A DNA stretch of 16,485 bases from VAZQ01 sp036522235 (GCA_036522235.1 DATDGG010000228.1:1-16485); one strand, 5' to 3'. Numbered from the stretch's first letter, positions 1 to 7,261 are shown. The notes: a model not told the origin generated them from the sequence alone. A program made the numbers and translations.

Positions 1-381
1 TGCGTGGTCGGCAAGGCGCCGCAGCAGATGAAGGACGAGCTCGCCTTCACGCTCGAATCCCGCCGCATCACCCTCGACATGCTCAAGCCCGGAACGCCCG
101 CAAAGGAAATCTGGGAGCGGTTCAACGAATTCATGCGCCGCAACGGCCGGCCGGAGGAGACGCGCCTCTACTGCCACGGCCAAGGCTACGATCTGGTCGA
201 ACGCCCCCTCATTCGCCACGACGAGCCCATGGTGATCGAGAAGGACATGAACATCGTGGTGCATCCCACCTATGTCCATAAGGGCATGCTGTCGTGGGTC
301 TGCGATAATTATCTTGTCGGCAGCAACGGCCCGGGCGAGCGGCTGCACCGCTTCCCGGAGGAGATCATCGAGGTCGGCTGA
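1..381 (+). CDS. M24-fold (aminopeptidase P / creatinase-like) protein, C-terminal part
   Basis: The gene enters from the left edge; 126 C-terminal residues are visible and end with TGA. The pita-bread fold C-terminus of the M24 family is recognisable: an HGQG segment (visible residues 59-62), then a strand-turn-strand leading to LHRFPEEIIEV, which matches the usual end of Xaa-Pro aminopeptidases. In metal-dependent M24 enzymes this half supplies a His and two Glu ligands. His59 is present, but the Glu of the usual EPG motif is replaced by His89 (VVHPTY) and the Glu of the usual ED pair by Cys101 (WVCDNY). The second histidine of the HE-P motif also appears as Val (DLVERP). I infer a non-peptidase member, for example creatinase- or hydrolase-like, acting in the cytosol, rather than a standard aminopeptidase. 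The N-terminal half, including the two Asp ligand positions, lies outside the window. The MFS gene downstream is 164 bp away and may export or import its substrate or product. Confidence 0.8.
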   Translation, partial: CVVGKAPQQMKDELAFTLESRRITLDMLKPGTPAKEIWERFNEFMRRNGRPEETRLYCHGQGYDLVERPLIRHDEPMVIEKDMNIVVHPTYVHKGMLSWVCDNYLVGSNGPGERLHRFPEEIIEVG

Positions 382-384
382 GGA

Positions 385-414
385 GGGCCGGCCGCCGGGT
401 CCCCGGGGCGGCCC
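385..414 (+). terminator. GC-rich hairpin after the M24 gene, possible transcript end
   Basis: GGGCCG (385-390) can pair with CGGCCC (409-414), and an inner CCGG/CCGG pair (395-398 with 403-406) closes a four-base loop. It lies just after the stop codon at 381. The bases that follow are A-rich rather than T-rich on the plus strand, so this is not a canonical intrinsic terminator. It could simply be a GC-rich coincidence. Confidence 0.22.
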
Positions 415-545
415 AAGGGAAAAAAGACCTATTGAGGATTTTGAAACCGAATATCTGCTGTGATACGCAGCGCTGACGCTTTTGAAAATGCAGGCTTTCG
501 ATCGGCTTGCCGGGACATCTATTTTTGGGGACCTGAAAAGGACAG

Positions 546-1796
546 ATGAGCACGCTCGCTATTGCCTCGCCGCCTTCCTCGAAATCCTCTTTTCGCGAGG
601 TCTGGCTGGTCACCATCGGCCATTCCCTGACCCATTGGTACCCGGCGACGTTTTACCTGCTGCTGCCGCTGATCGGGCATGAGCTGGGGCTGAGCTATCT
701 CCAGATCGGCTCGATCCTGACCGTGCAGTCGGCCGCCGGTGCGCTCTCCAATATTCCGGGCGGCATGCTGGTGGATTCGGTCGACCGCAAGGGCCTGCTC
801 ATGGCGGTCTCCTTGTTCTGGGTCGGCGCTCCCTATCTGTTGATGGGCTTCAGCCACCAATACTGGATGCTGCTCGGCTGCGCGGCGCTCGTGGGCATCG
901 GCAACAATCTTTGGCACCCGACCGCCATTCCGCTCCTGGCGCGGCGCTTTCCGGAGCGGCGCGGGCTGGTGGTGTCGATCCACGGCATGGGCGGCAATGT
1001 CGGGGACGCGGTGGCGCCGCTGGTCGTGGGCGCCATGCTCTCCGCCCTGAGCTGGCGCAATGTCATGGTCCTCAACGTCATCCCGGGCGTGATGATGTCG
1101 TGCGTGATTTTGCTGAGCCTCGGCCGCGCGCAGTTTCACGGCGCCGGCGTCACCGACGCCGCGCAGCAGCCCGGCAAGGCGGCCCAGCGGCTGCGCGATT
1201 TTCAGCAATTGCTCGCCAATCGTACCTTGCTGATGCTGTCGGCGGGCGGCGGCTTCCGCGCCATGACGCAGAGCACCCTGCTCACCTTCCTGCCGGTTTT
1301 CCTGGCGCGCGAGATGGGCTTTTCGGCGTTCCTGATCGGCGGCTGCATGTTCGGCATGCAGGTCGCGGGCTTCACCGCGGCGCCGATCGCCGGGCACCTG
1401 TCGGACAAGATGGGCCGCCGGCGCATCATCATGAGCAGCATGGCGACGTCGGGCGTGATCCTCCTGTTCATGGCGGTCGCCGGCCGCTCGCCGGCCTTCG
1501 TGTTCCTGGTCGCGTTCCTGGGCTTCTTCCTGTTCGCGATCCGCTCGGTCATGCAGGCCTGGCTGCTCGACGCGACCCCGCCCAGCATGGGCGGCACCAG
1601 CATCGGCATCATGTTCGGCACCCAGGCGGTCGGCGCCGCCATCGGTCCCATCACCGGCGGCTACCTGGCCGACCATTTTGGATTGATCGCCACCTTCTAC
1701 TTTTTGGCGTTCACCATCGTGGCCGCCAATATGTTCATCTTCTTCACGCCCGCGCCGACCGAGCAGCCGCGCTGGGCCCCCTCGGCCGCGGAGTGA
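546..1796 (+). CDS. MFS transporter, fosmidomycin-resistance (Fsr)-like
   Basis: This encodes a 416-residue inner-membrane protein with about 12 hydrophobic segments and a polar central loop near residues 193-222, the usual size and layout of the major facilitator superfamily. Loop 2-3 carries a degenerate motif A (GGMLVDSVDRKG, residues 72-83), and loop 8-9 carries a clear one (GHLSDKMGRRR, 283-293). The segments GHSLTHWYP (25-33), NLWHPTAIPLLARRFPERRG (121-140) and SIHGMGGNVGDA (144-155) resemble the Fsr branch, whose known member exports fosmidomycin in E. coli. The true substrate here is unknown; it could be a small organic acid or a phosphonate. The ATG is preceded by AAAAGGA (536-542), a good ribosome binding site though closely spaced. 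It follows the M24 gene by 164 bp on the same strand and could share its transcript. Confidence 0.88.
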   Translation: MSTLAIASPPSSKSSFREVWLVTIGHSLTHWYPATFYLLLPLIGHELGLSYLQIGSILTVQSAAGALSNIPGGMLVDSVDRKGLLMAVSLFWVGAPYLLMGFSHQYWMLLGCAALVGIGNNLWHPTAIPLLARRFPERRGLVVSIHGMGGNVGDAVAPLVVGAMLSALSWRNVMVLNVIPGVMMSCVILLSLGRAQFHGAGVTDAAQQPGKAAQRLRDFQQLLANRTLLMLSAGGGFRAMTQSTLLTFLPVFLAREMGFSAFLIGGCMFGMQVAGFTAAPIAGHLSDKMGRRRIIMSSMATSGVILLFMAVAGRSPAFVFLVAFLGFFLFAIRSVMQAWLLDATPPSMGGTSIGIMFGTQAVGAAIGPITGGYLADHFGLIATFYFLAFTIVAANMFIFFTPAPTEQPRWAPSAAE

Positions 1797-1887
1797 CCCG
1801 CGGCAAATTGCGCCCTACGCCCGCTGAGGCGCCGATTTACCGGGCCTGCCCTGACCGATAAGCTTTGCCCAGCGGGGGAGGGGCGCA

Positions 1888-3252
1888 ATGGCGGACGTCG
1901 ATGTCACCGACATCCTGGACGCGCAGAAGACCGGGCTGTTCCACGTCCGGATCGTGTTGCTGTGTGCCCTTATGCTGTTTCTCGACGGCATCGACAACCA
2001 GGGCATCGCCTATGTGGCGCCGGCGCTCACGCAGGCGTGGCATCTGAGCAAGGGGGCGCTGGCGCCGGTGTTCACGGCCGGCATCGTCGGCGTGGCGACC
2101 GGGGCGCTGCTGACCGGTCCCCTGACCGATCGCTTCGGCCGCCGTCCGATGATGCTCGGCACAGTGATCTGGTTCTCGGTCCTCACCATCGCGGTCACGC
2201 AGGCGAGGGACCTGACGGATCTCATCGTGCTCCGCTTCCTCGCCTGCCTCGGGCTCGGCGGCCTCGTCCCCATGGCGGTGGTGGTGGCGAGCGAGAACGC
2301 CCCGCGCCGCGTCCGTGCCACCATGGTGACGCTCGCCACCTGCGGCTATTCGATCGGCGCCGCCAGCGGCGGCCTGCTCGCCGCGGAGCTCATTCCACTC
2401 TACGGCTGGACCTCGATCTTCTGGATCGGCGGCATCGCGCCGCTTCTCCTGGTGCTGGTGATGTGGGTCTGGCTGCCCGAATCGGCGCGCCTGTTGGCGT
2501 TGCGGCCGGGCAACGGGGCGCGCATCGCCGCCATCTTGCGGGCGGTCAATCCGGCGCTCACGTTTCCGGCCGATGTGCAATTCGTCAATTCCCGCGAGCA
2601 GCCGAAGGCCGAGTTCCGTCCGCTGCAGCTGTTCACCGAAGGCCGCACGCCGGTCACGCTGATCCTGTGGGTGATCTTCTTCCTGAACCTGACGGTGCTC
2701 AACCTGCTCAACAGCTGGCTGCCGACCTTGGTCGACACCACGGGCGTGCCCCACGACCAGGCGCTGCGCATCGCCTCCACCTTCCAGCTCGGCGGCATGG
2801 TCGGGGTGATCAGCATGGGGATGATGGCCGACCGCTTCGGCTTCTTCCGCGTGCTGCCGATCGCCTTCGTGATCGGCGGCACCGCCGTGGGTCTCGTCGG
2901 CTCGGTCGGAACCTCGATCTACCTGATGGTGGCCATGATCGCGGTTGCCGGCTTCTGCAATATCGGCTGCCAGCTCACCAATGCGGCAATGGCGGCATCG
3001 CTCTATCCGACCGATATCCGCGGCACCGGCGTGAACTGGGCGCACGGGGTCGCGCGCTATGGCTCGACCATCGGCCCGATCCTGGGCGGCTTCCTGCTCG
3101 ATCAGATGTGGCCGCTGCAGGACATATTCCTGATCTTCGCCGTGCCGCTCGTGCTGGCGAGCGGGTGCGTCATGGTGCTGGGAGGGGTGGTCAGGAATCA
3201 GGGGGCGCTGATCAATCAGAACGCGGCGCCGGCTCTCGTTGCTGATCCGTGA
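1888..3252 (+). CDS. MFS transporter, aromatic acid:H+ symporter (AAHS/PcaK-like) type
   Basis: This encodes a 454-residue protein with about 12 transmembrane segments. The first segment holds DGIDNQ (33-38), matching the paired acidic residues of PcaK-type carriers. Loop 2-3 has motif A, GPLTDRFGRRP (77-87), followed by LRFLACLGLGGLVPMAVVVA and SENAPRR, a signature region of the AAHS family. Known members import 4-hydroxybenzoate, protocatechuate, vanillate or related aromatic acids with protons. I infer uptake of an aromatic or related carboxylate, which fits the aromatic-acid genes at the right end of the window, though these are 8 kb away. The ATG is preceded by GGGGAGGGGC, a strong ribosome binding site. 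It starts 91 bp after the previous MFS gene, so the two may be cotranscribed. It ends 9 bp from the convergent bamA stop. Confidence 0.88.
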   Translation: MADVDVTDILDAQKTGLFHVRIVLLCALMLFLDGIDNQGIAYVAPALTQAWHLSKGALAPVFTAGIVGVATGALLTGPLTDRFGRRPMMLGTVIWFSVLTIAVTQARDLTDLIVLRFLACLGLGGLVPMAVVVASENAPRRVRATMVTLATCGYSIGAASGGLLAAELIPLYGWTSIFWIGGIAPLLLVLVMWVWLPESARLLALRPGNGARIAAILRAVNPALTFPADVQFVNSREQPKAEFRPLQLFTEGRTPVTLILWVIFFLNLTVLNLLNSWLPTLVDTTGVPHDQALRIASTFQLGGMVGVISMGMMADRFGFFRVLPIAFVIGGTAVGLVGSVGTSIYLMVAMIAVAGFCNIGCQLTNAAMAASLYPTDIRGTGVNWAHGVARYGSTIGPILGGFLLDQMWPLQDIFLIFAVPLVLASGCVMVLGGVVRNQGALINQNAAPALVADP

Positions 3253-3261
3253 TTCCTGATA

Positions 3262-5715
3262 TCAGAACCTCCCCGCGCTGAAGCTGAAGCGCTGGGTCAG
3301 GTCGTAGCTCGTCTTGCTCACCGGTATCGAATAGTCGGTGCGGATCGGACCGAAGGGCGAGTCCCAGATCAGGCCGGCGCCGAGCGAAGAGCGGATCGCG
3401 CTTCCATCCGACACTTGCAGCGATTGGGACAGCGCCGGTGACGAGCCGGTTCCATGGAAGCCCCAGACGCTACCCATATCGGCGAAGAATCCGAGCTTGA
3501 GCCCGCTCGACGCCGGGATCAGCGGGACCGGCGCCTGCAGCTCCGCGCTGGTCGCCCAGTATTGGCGGCCGCCGACATTGTCCATGGTGGTGCCGGGCGT
3601 GAGGTCGCGCGGCCCGAAGCCGTTCGGCGCAAAGCCGCGTACGAGTTGCGGTCCGCCGAAGAAACTGTCCGCCAGCCGCAGCGGCTGGCCGCCCCATGGG
3701 GTGATGTAGCCGCCCTGGCCGCGCACCATCCCGACCACGTCCCCCGCAACCTCGTGATAGGCATGGAAGTCCTCGGTGGTCTTGAGGAACTTCACGTCGC
3801 CGCCGAGCCCCGCCAAATCCTGATTGAGCGTGGACACGACGCCTGAGGTCGGGCTGCGGGTGTTGTCGAGTGTGTTGTAGTTGACGGTCGTGCCGACGAC
3901 GGAGACCCAGGCCGGGCCGGCGAGCGCCGCCTGCTTGACCGGGAGCGAGGCCTCGCCGTTGGCGTAGCAGCCGGGCGGCGGGTTAGAGGGCGAGCAGTCC
4001 ATCAAGGCGGGGCTCAGCGAGGTGCGCTGGTTGTAGATCGAATAGCGCAACTGCGTGCCGAGGTTCTCGGTGAGCGCGCTGCCGAGCTTGAAGGTCGTGC
4101 CGTAAATCTCCCCGCCATACGAGCGATTGGCGTTGGCGAGGTCCTGCTTGGCGAACAGGTCGGCGCCGACCGCGAGGCCCGTGCCGGCGACATTCGACTG
4201 CGTGGCGCCAAGCTCGAAGCCCTTGGTGTACTGCCCATAGGTCACCGACGCCCGCACCGCATTGCCGGTTCCGAACAGATTGCGCTCGCCCAGCGTCACC
4301 TCGCCGATCATCCCGTCGGCGGTCGAATAGCCGCCCATGATGTTGAAATCGCCGGTGTCCTGCTCTTCCAGCGCCACGTTGAGGACGACCCGGTCCGGGG
4401 CCGAGCCGGGCTCATCGGTGACCTTGACGGTCTTGAAGTAGCCGAGATTCTTCAGCCGTCGCTCGGCGCGCGCGATCAGGGCCCGGTTATAGGCGTCGCC
4501 TTCCGCGACCTCGAATTCCCGCCGGATCACGAAGTCTTTGGTCTTGCGGTTGCCATGGATGTTGATGCGCTCGACATAACGGCGGGCGCCCGGCTCGACC
4601 ACGTAGACCAGATCGATGCGTTGATTGATCGCATCGCGGTCGTCCTGTGCCCGTATGGCGGCGAACGGAAAGCCCCGCCTGGCGGCCTCGATGGTGAGAT
4701 CCTCGACCGTCTTCTGCACCGCCTCGGCGTTGAAGACGTCGCCGGCCGCGGTTTGCAGGCGCGCGCGCAGGAACGCCGGATCGAGCTCGCGCAGGTTCGA
4801 GCGCAGCTCGACCGCGCCGATCCTGTAGGGGCTGCCTTCGTCGATGGTGAAGGTGACCACGAAGCCGCTCGCGGCCGGGTCATATTCCGCCTGCGCCGCC
4901 ACGATGCGGATATCCGCATAGCCGTGCTTCAAATAGAAGCGGCGCAACTGATCGCGGTCCGCTTCGAGGCGGTCGGCATCGTAGAGATCGTTGTCCAGGA
5001 GAAAGCTTAGGAGGTTCGTCTCACCGGTCTTGATCGCCGCCTTGAGCCGGTCGGACGAATAGGCATGGTTGCCGACGAACAGGATTTTCTTGACGCCGGT
5101 CTTGCCGCCCTCGCTGATCTCGAACACGAGATCGGCCTGGCGGTCCGGCTTGTCGATGATCTTCGGCTCGACGCGCACCGCGTAGTAGCCGCGGCGGTGA
5201 TAGAGCTCGACGATGCGGCGCACGTCCTCCTGGACCGTCGGACGCCAGAGCGGGCCGCCGTTCTTGGATTGGAGCTCGGTCTTGAACTGATCGTCCTTGA
5301 GCTTCCGGTTGCCCTCGAGCGCGAGGCGACGGATGACCGGGTTCTCGACCACGGTGACGGTCAAGGCTTCGCCGGAGCGCGCGATGTGCACGTCGGCAAA
5401 CAGGTTCGTGGCATAGAGCGCCTTAAGCGCCGCATCGAGGTCGGCGGCGTCCAAACGTCCGCCCGGGCCGGGATGGAAGTAGGCGCGGATCGAGCTCGCC
5501 TCGATGCGCCGGTTGCCCTCGACCCTGATCGAGGCTTCGGCGCGTGCCGGCGCTTCCGTGCGTGCCGGGGCTTCGGTGCGCGCCGGGGCTTCAGTGGGCG
5601 CCGGGTCAGTGGGGGACTGCGCAAGCGGCGACTGCGCCAGCGTCCCGCGCGCGCACAGGCTGGCGACGAGGATGCCGAGCATGGCCAGGCCGCGAGCGTG
5701 GAGGCGTAGTCCCAT
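3262..5715 (-). CDS. bamA: Outer membrane protein assembly factor BamA (Omp85 family)
   Basis: The 817-residue product would insert beta-barrel proteins into the outer membrane. A signal peptide (about 1-27, ending near TLAQ) is followed by a low-complexity linker (about 28-61) with APARTE repeats. Five POTRA domains follow at roughly 62-125, 126-205, 206-293, 296-376 and 379-452, then a 16-strand barrel from about 455. The barrel holds the hallmark VRGF of loop 6 (692-695), the NTRSPTSG turn (618-625), and a C-terminal phenylalanine ending the final strand, the usual beta-signal. Two cysteines in one loop (574 and 583) may form a disulfide. Length is typical for alphaproteobacterial BamA. 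The usual neighbours (rseP upstream; skp, lpxD, fabZ, lpxA downstream) are absent: it converges on an MFS gene and diverges from a lipoprotein gene. It may therefore be a second copy. The chosen ATG gives a plausible signal peptide, but no clear ribosome binding site is seen. Confidence 0.95.
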   Translation of the reverse strand: MGLRLHARGLAMLGILVASLCARGTLAQSPLAQSPTDPAPTEAPARTEAPARTEAPARAEASIRVEGNRRIEASSIRAYFHPGPGGRLDAADLDAALKALYATNLFADVHIARSGEALTVTVVENPVIRRLALEGNRKLKDDQFKTELQSKNGGPLWRPTVQEDVRRIVELYHRRGYYAVRVEPKIIDKPDRQADLVFEISEGGKTGVKKILFVGNHAYSSDRLKAAIKTGETNLLSFLLDNDLYDADRLEADRDQLRRFYLKHGYADIRIVAAQAEYDPAASGFVVTFTIDEGSPYRIGAVELRSNLRELDPAFLRARLQTAAGDVFNAEAVQKTVEDLTIEAARRGFPFAAIRAQDDRDAINQRIDLVYVVEPGARRYVERINIHGNRKTKDFVIRREFEVAEGDAYNRALIARAERRLKNLGYFKTVKVTDEPGSAPDRVVLNVALEEQDTGDFNIMGGYSTADGMIGEVTLGERNLFGTGNAVRASVTYGQYTKGFELGATQSNVAGTGLAVGADLFAKQDLANANRSYGGEIYGTTFKLGSALTENLGTQLRYSIYNQRTSLSPALMDCSPSNPPPGCYANGEASLPVKQAALAGPAWVSVVGTTVNYNTLDNTRSPTSGVVSTLNQDLAGLGGDVKFLKTTEDFHAYHEVAGDVVGMVRGQGGYITPWGGQPLRLADSFFGGPQLVRGFAPNGFGPRDLTPGTTMDNVGGRQYWATSAELQAPVPLIPASSGLKLGFFADMGSVWGFHGTGSSPALSQSLQVSDGSAIRSSLGAGLIWDSPFGPIRTDYSIPVSKTSYDLTQRFSFSAGRF
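5534..5605 (-). repeat. Four tandem 18-bp repeats in bamA encoding APARTE-like hexapeptides
   Basis: Four consecutive 18-bp units (5534-5551, 5552-5569, 5570-5587, 5588-5605) of the plus-strand form GCTTCSGTGCGYGCCGGG, with a few substitutions. Read on the minus strand they encode a run of Ala-Pro-Ala-Arg-Thr-Glu-like hexapeptides between the signal peptide and POTRA1 of BamA. The unit is a multiple of three, so copy-number change would lengthen or shorten the linker without breaking the frame. Confidence 0.9.
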
Positions 5716-5933
5716 CCCGAAGTGTCGCTATTGCGCCCGCAATTCCCCGCCTGAGAGCACCCGAGCGGTTGGGCGAAAGCATGACGATTTGGGCGAGATT
5801 ACAGGGCTTTGTTTGGGCCGGCGCGACCAAAATGGCCACAAAGGTGAAAGGCTCCCCCTCCTTGCAATATTGTGGTTGGATGTGCCCCTGGGGGCGACGC
5901 TGCCGGGGAACCCATTTGCGGATTCGATCGATC

Positions 5934-6341
5934 ATGCGCCGGCGCGGGCGGACGCTTGAAGCCGTGCTGCGCCTGTCTGCCGTCCTTGCCGGCCTGGTTC
6001 TGGCGGGCTGCGGGCGCGGCGCCGATCCGGCCCCGCTGGCGCAGGCGCAGCTCGATACCGTGCGCATTCCCGACATTTCGGCGCTGGCGGGAAAAATTCA
6101 GGAGACCTTCAAGACCGTGAAGCTCACCGGATATCCGCGGGTCTCGCCGGTCCGCCAGGCGCCGGTCAGCGCGTTCGGCGATTGGCTTGTCTGCCTGCGC
6201 AGTGATGCCGACAACGATGCGCGGGTCTATGCCTTGCTCATTGCCAACAACGACATCGTCGACTATCGCCTGGCGCTGATCATCGACGGATGCGAGCGTG
6301 AACGGTTTGCTCCGCTGCCGGCCGCAAGTGCCTACAGGTAG
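5934..6341 (+). CDS. Small putative outer-membrane lipoprotein of unknown function
   Basis: The product is 135 residues. It begins with a basic stretch (MRRRGR), a hydrophobic core and the lipobox LAGC, so Cys about 24 would be the lipidated first residue. Gly at +2 predicts sorting to the outer membrane. The mature part includes FGDWLVCLRSD and a second Cys near the C-terminus (IDGCERE), with alternating beta-like segments. Small proteins with this GDW-CLR pattern are familiar to me from rhizobial genomes, but I know of no assigned role. ATG 5934 was chosen because it yields a clean lipoprotein signal; longer in-frame starts would bury the signal. No strong ribosome binding site is visible. 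It is divergent from bamA across 218 bp, which suggests a possible envelope role, but that is only context. The 218 bp contain no feature I can support. Confidence 0.65.
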   Translation: MRRRGRTLEAVLRLSAVLAGLVLAGCGRGADPAPLAQAQLDTVRIPDISALAGKIQETFKTVKLTGYPRVSPVRQAPVSAFGDWLVCLRSDADNDARVYALLIANNDIVDYRLALIIDGCERERFAPLPAASAYR

Positions 6342-6353
6342 AACCGAATGCGC

Positions 6354-6383
6354 ATGCGCAAGAGCCCAATGCGCAAGAAGCCA
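6354..6383 (+). repeat. 15-bp tandem duplication at the 5' edge of the TTT receptor remnant
   Basis: ATGCGCAAGAGCCCA (6354-6368) is followed directly by ATGCGCAAGAAGCCA (6369-6383), which differs at only a few bases. It lies between the stop of the lipoprotein gene (6341) and the first recognisable residue of the decayed receptor gene. It may mark the scar at which the original start region was lost. Confidence 0.7.
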
Positions 6384-6385
6384 GG

Positions 6386-6661
6386 TGGTTGGCCGCGTCC
6401 GCGCTCGTTGGTTTGTGCGTCCTGCTTGTCGGTCTGCAGCCGAGCGCGGCGCAATCGGTCGAGGCGTTCTACAAAGCCGCACCATCGAGCTCCTCACCAC
6501 CGCGCCGGGCGGGCGCTATGACCTGACGAGCCGACGGCGTCCGCAAGGCCAATATCGAGCTCAGCCCGATCGACGGCGCCGCCATCGCCGCGCTGGTCGC
6601 CAAGTCAGCCGCCACGCCGAAGGAGGTGATTGCCCGCTACAACGCGCTGATCGCCGGCTAA
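6386..6661 (+). pseudogene. Decayed TTT (tripartite tricarboxylate transporter) solute receptor, TctC/Bug family
   Basis: Three stretches in two frames reassemble into both ends of a TctC-type periplasmic receptor. The first, from 6386, reads as a signal peptide ending PSAAQSVEAFYK (to 6475). Continuing needs a one-base correction after AAA at 6475: with it, the sequence reads K-G-R-TIELLTTAPGGRYDLTSR (to about 6534), matching the FYSGKSVQVLIGFSPGGGYDL stretch of the intact receptor encoded at 11513-12565. The frame then changes and the next residues, from about 6530, are VRKANIELSPIDG, AAIAALVAKSAATPKEVIAR and YNALIAG with a TAA at 6659-6661. These match the receptor's C-terminal helix region. 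About 90 of the usual 320-360 residues remain, so the middle has been deleted. No proper start codon is evident; TTG 6389 is possible. No functional product is expected. Confidence 0.8.
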
Positions 6662-6709
6662 GGTGGCGGAGGGTGCTGATTAGCTCAAGTCGCGCGCAAA
6701 ATCCCCGCG

Positions 6710-7261
6710 CTACCGCGGCGCCTGCGGGGTCCCCGAATATTCGACGCTGCCCGGGATGATCACGATTTGCGATCGCGGGTCGCCGAAGGATTCCCAGCTC
6801 TGCCCCCGGCCGGCGAGGTCGGTCGCCACGATCTTGTAGCGCAAGGTGCCGATCGGGTAGTCGGCCGGGATGAGCCAGCCGATTGACCAGAAATAGTCGA
6901 CGCTGTCACGCGGCGGATGGCCGCCGTAGCGCATCGGTAGCTTCTGGCCGTCCGACAGTTCGACCACGACGCCCTTGATGCCTTTGTCGTCGAGCGGCTT
7001 GCCGGTTATGTCGCGCACCCGCACCCGGAAGACCGCGTTCTCGTTGCGCTTGAACTGGCTGTTGAGCACGCAGGTCGGCCCGGTCTGGCCCTTGCCGGTA
7101 TTGCCGCGCACCATGTCGCCCTCGACAAAGATCGATTGCGCCTGCTGTGCCTGCGCCTGGTCGCCAGGGCTGAAGGTGGCCAAAGACGCGATGACAATCG
7201 CGCCCGTCTTGATGGCGCAAGATGTAACCTTCATTCGTTTCGTCATTATTCGTATCGTCAT
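6710..7261 (-). CDS. Secreted beta-rich protein of unknown function
   Basis: The product is 183 residues, with a signal peptide (hydrophobic core AIVIASLATF, likely cleavage near AQAQ) and a mature part rich in beta-strand patterns such as VFRVRVRDITG, GVVVELSDG and LRYKIVATDLAG. This suggests a periplasmic immunoglobulin-like sandwich. One Cys lies in the mature part (GPTCVLNSQF). I recognise the type from rhizobial genomes as an uncharacterised secreted protein, but cannot name a function. ATG 7261 was chosen because GGAGGTG lies five bases upstream (7265-7271); a longer in-frame start upstream would bury this site. It lies 47 bp downstream of the LysR gene on the same strand, so the two may form an operon. 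It converges on the TTT receptor remnant. Confidence 0.72.
   Translation of the reverse strand: MTIRIMTKRMKVTSCAIKTGAIVIASLATFSPGDQAQAQQAQSIFVEGDMVRGNTGKGQTGPTCVLNSQFKRNENAVFRVRVRDITGKPLDDKGIKGVVVELSDGQKLPMRYGGHPPRDSVDYFWSIGWLIPADYPIGTLRYKIVATDLAGRGQSWESFGDPRSQIVIIPGSVEYSGTPQAPR

Noticed and set aside
519..1676. Long minus-strand open frame opposite the first MFS gene
   Set aside because: It is Arg/His/Gln-rich low-quality sequence, a usual antisense shadow in GC-rich DNA, and the plus strand has a convincing transporter.
1837..3045. Long minus-strand open frame opposite the AAHS-like MFS gene
   Set aside because: Its composition is dominated by Arg, His, Asp and Gln with no family pattern, whereas the plus-strand protein shows MFS motifs.
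3256..3265. CTGATATCAG palindrome between the convergent MFS and bamA stops
   Set aside because: Ten bases without a loop cannot form a terminator hairpin, and palindromes of this length occur by chance.
5865..5872. CAATATTG palindrome in the bamA-lipoprotein gap
   Set aside because: Only eight bases, not repeated in the gap and without convincing promoter boxes around it.
6298..6759. A continuous plus-strand open frame of 153 codons spanning the receptor remnant
   Set aside because: Only its middle section matches the TTT receptor; the rest is out-of-frame sequence, so it is a by-product of the frameshifts and not a gene.
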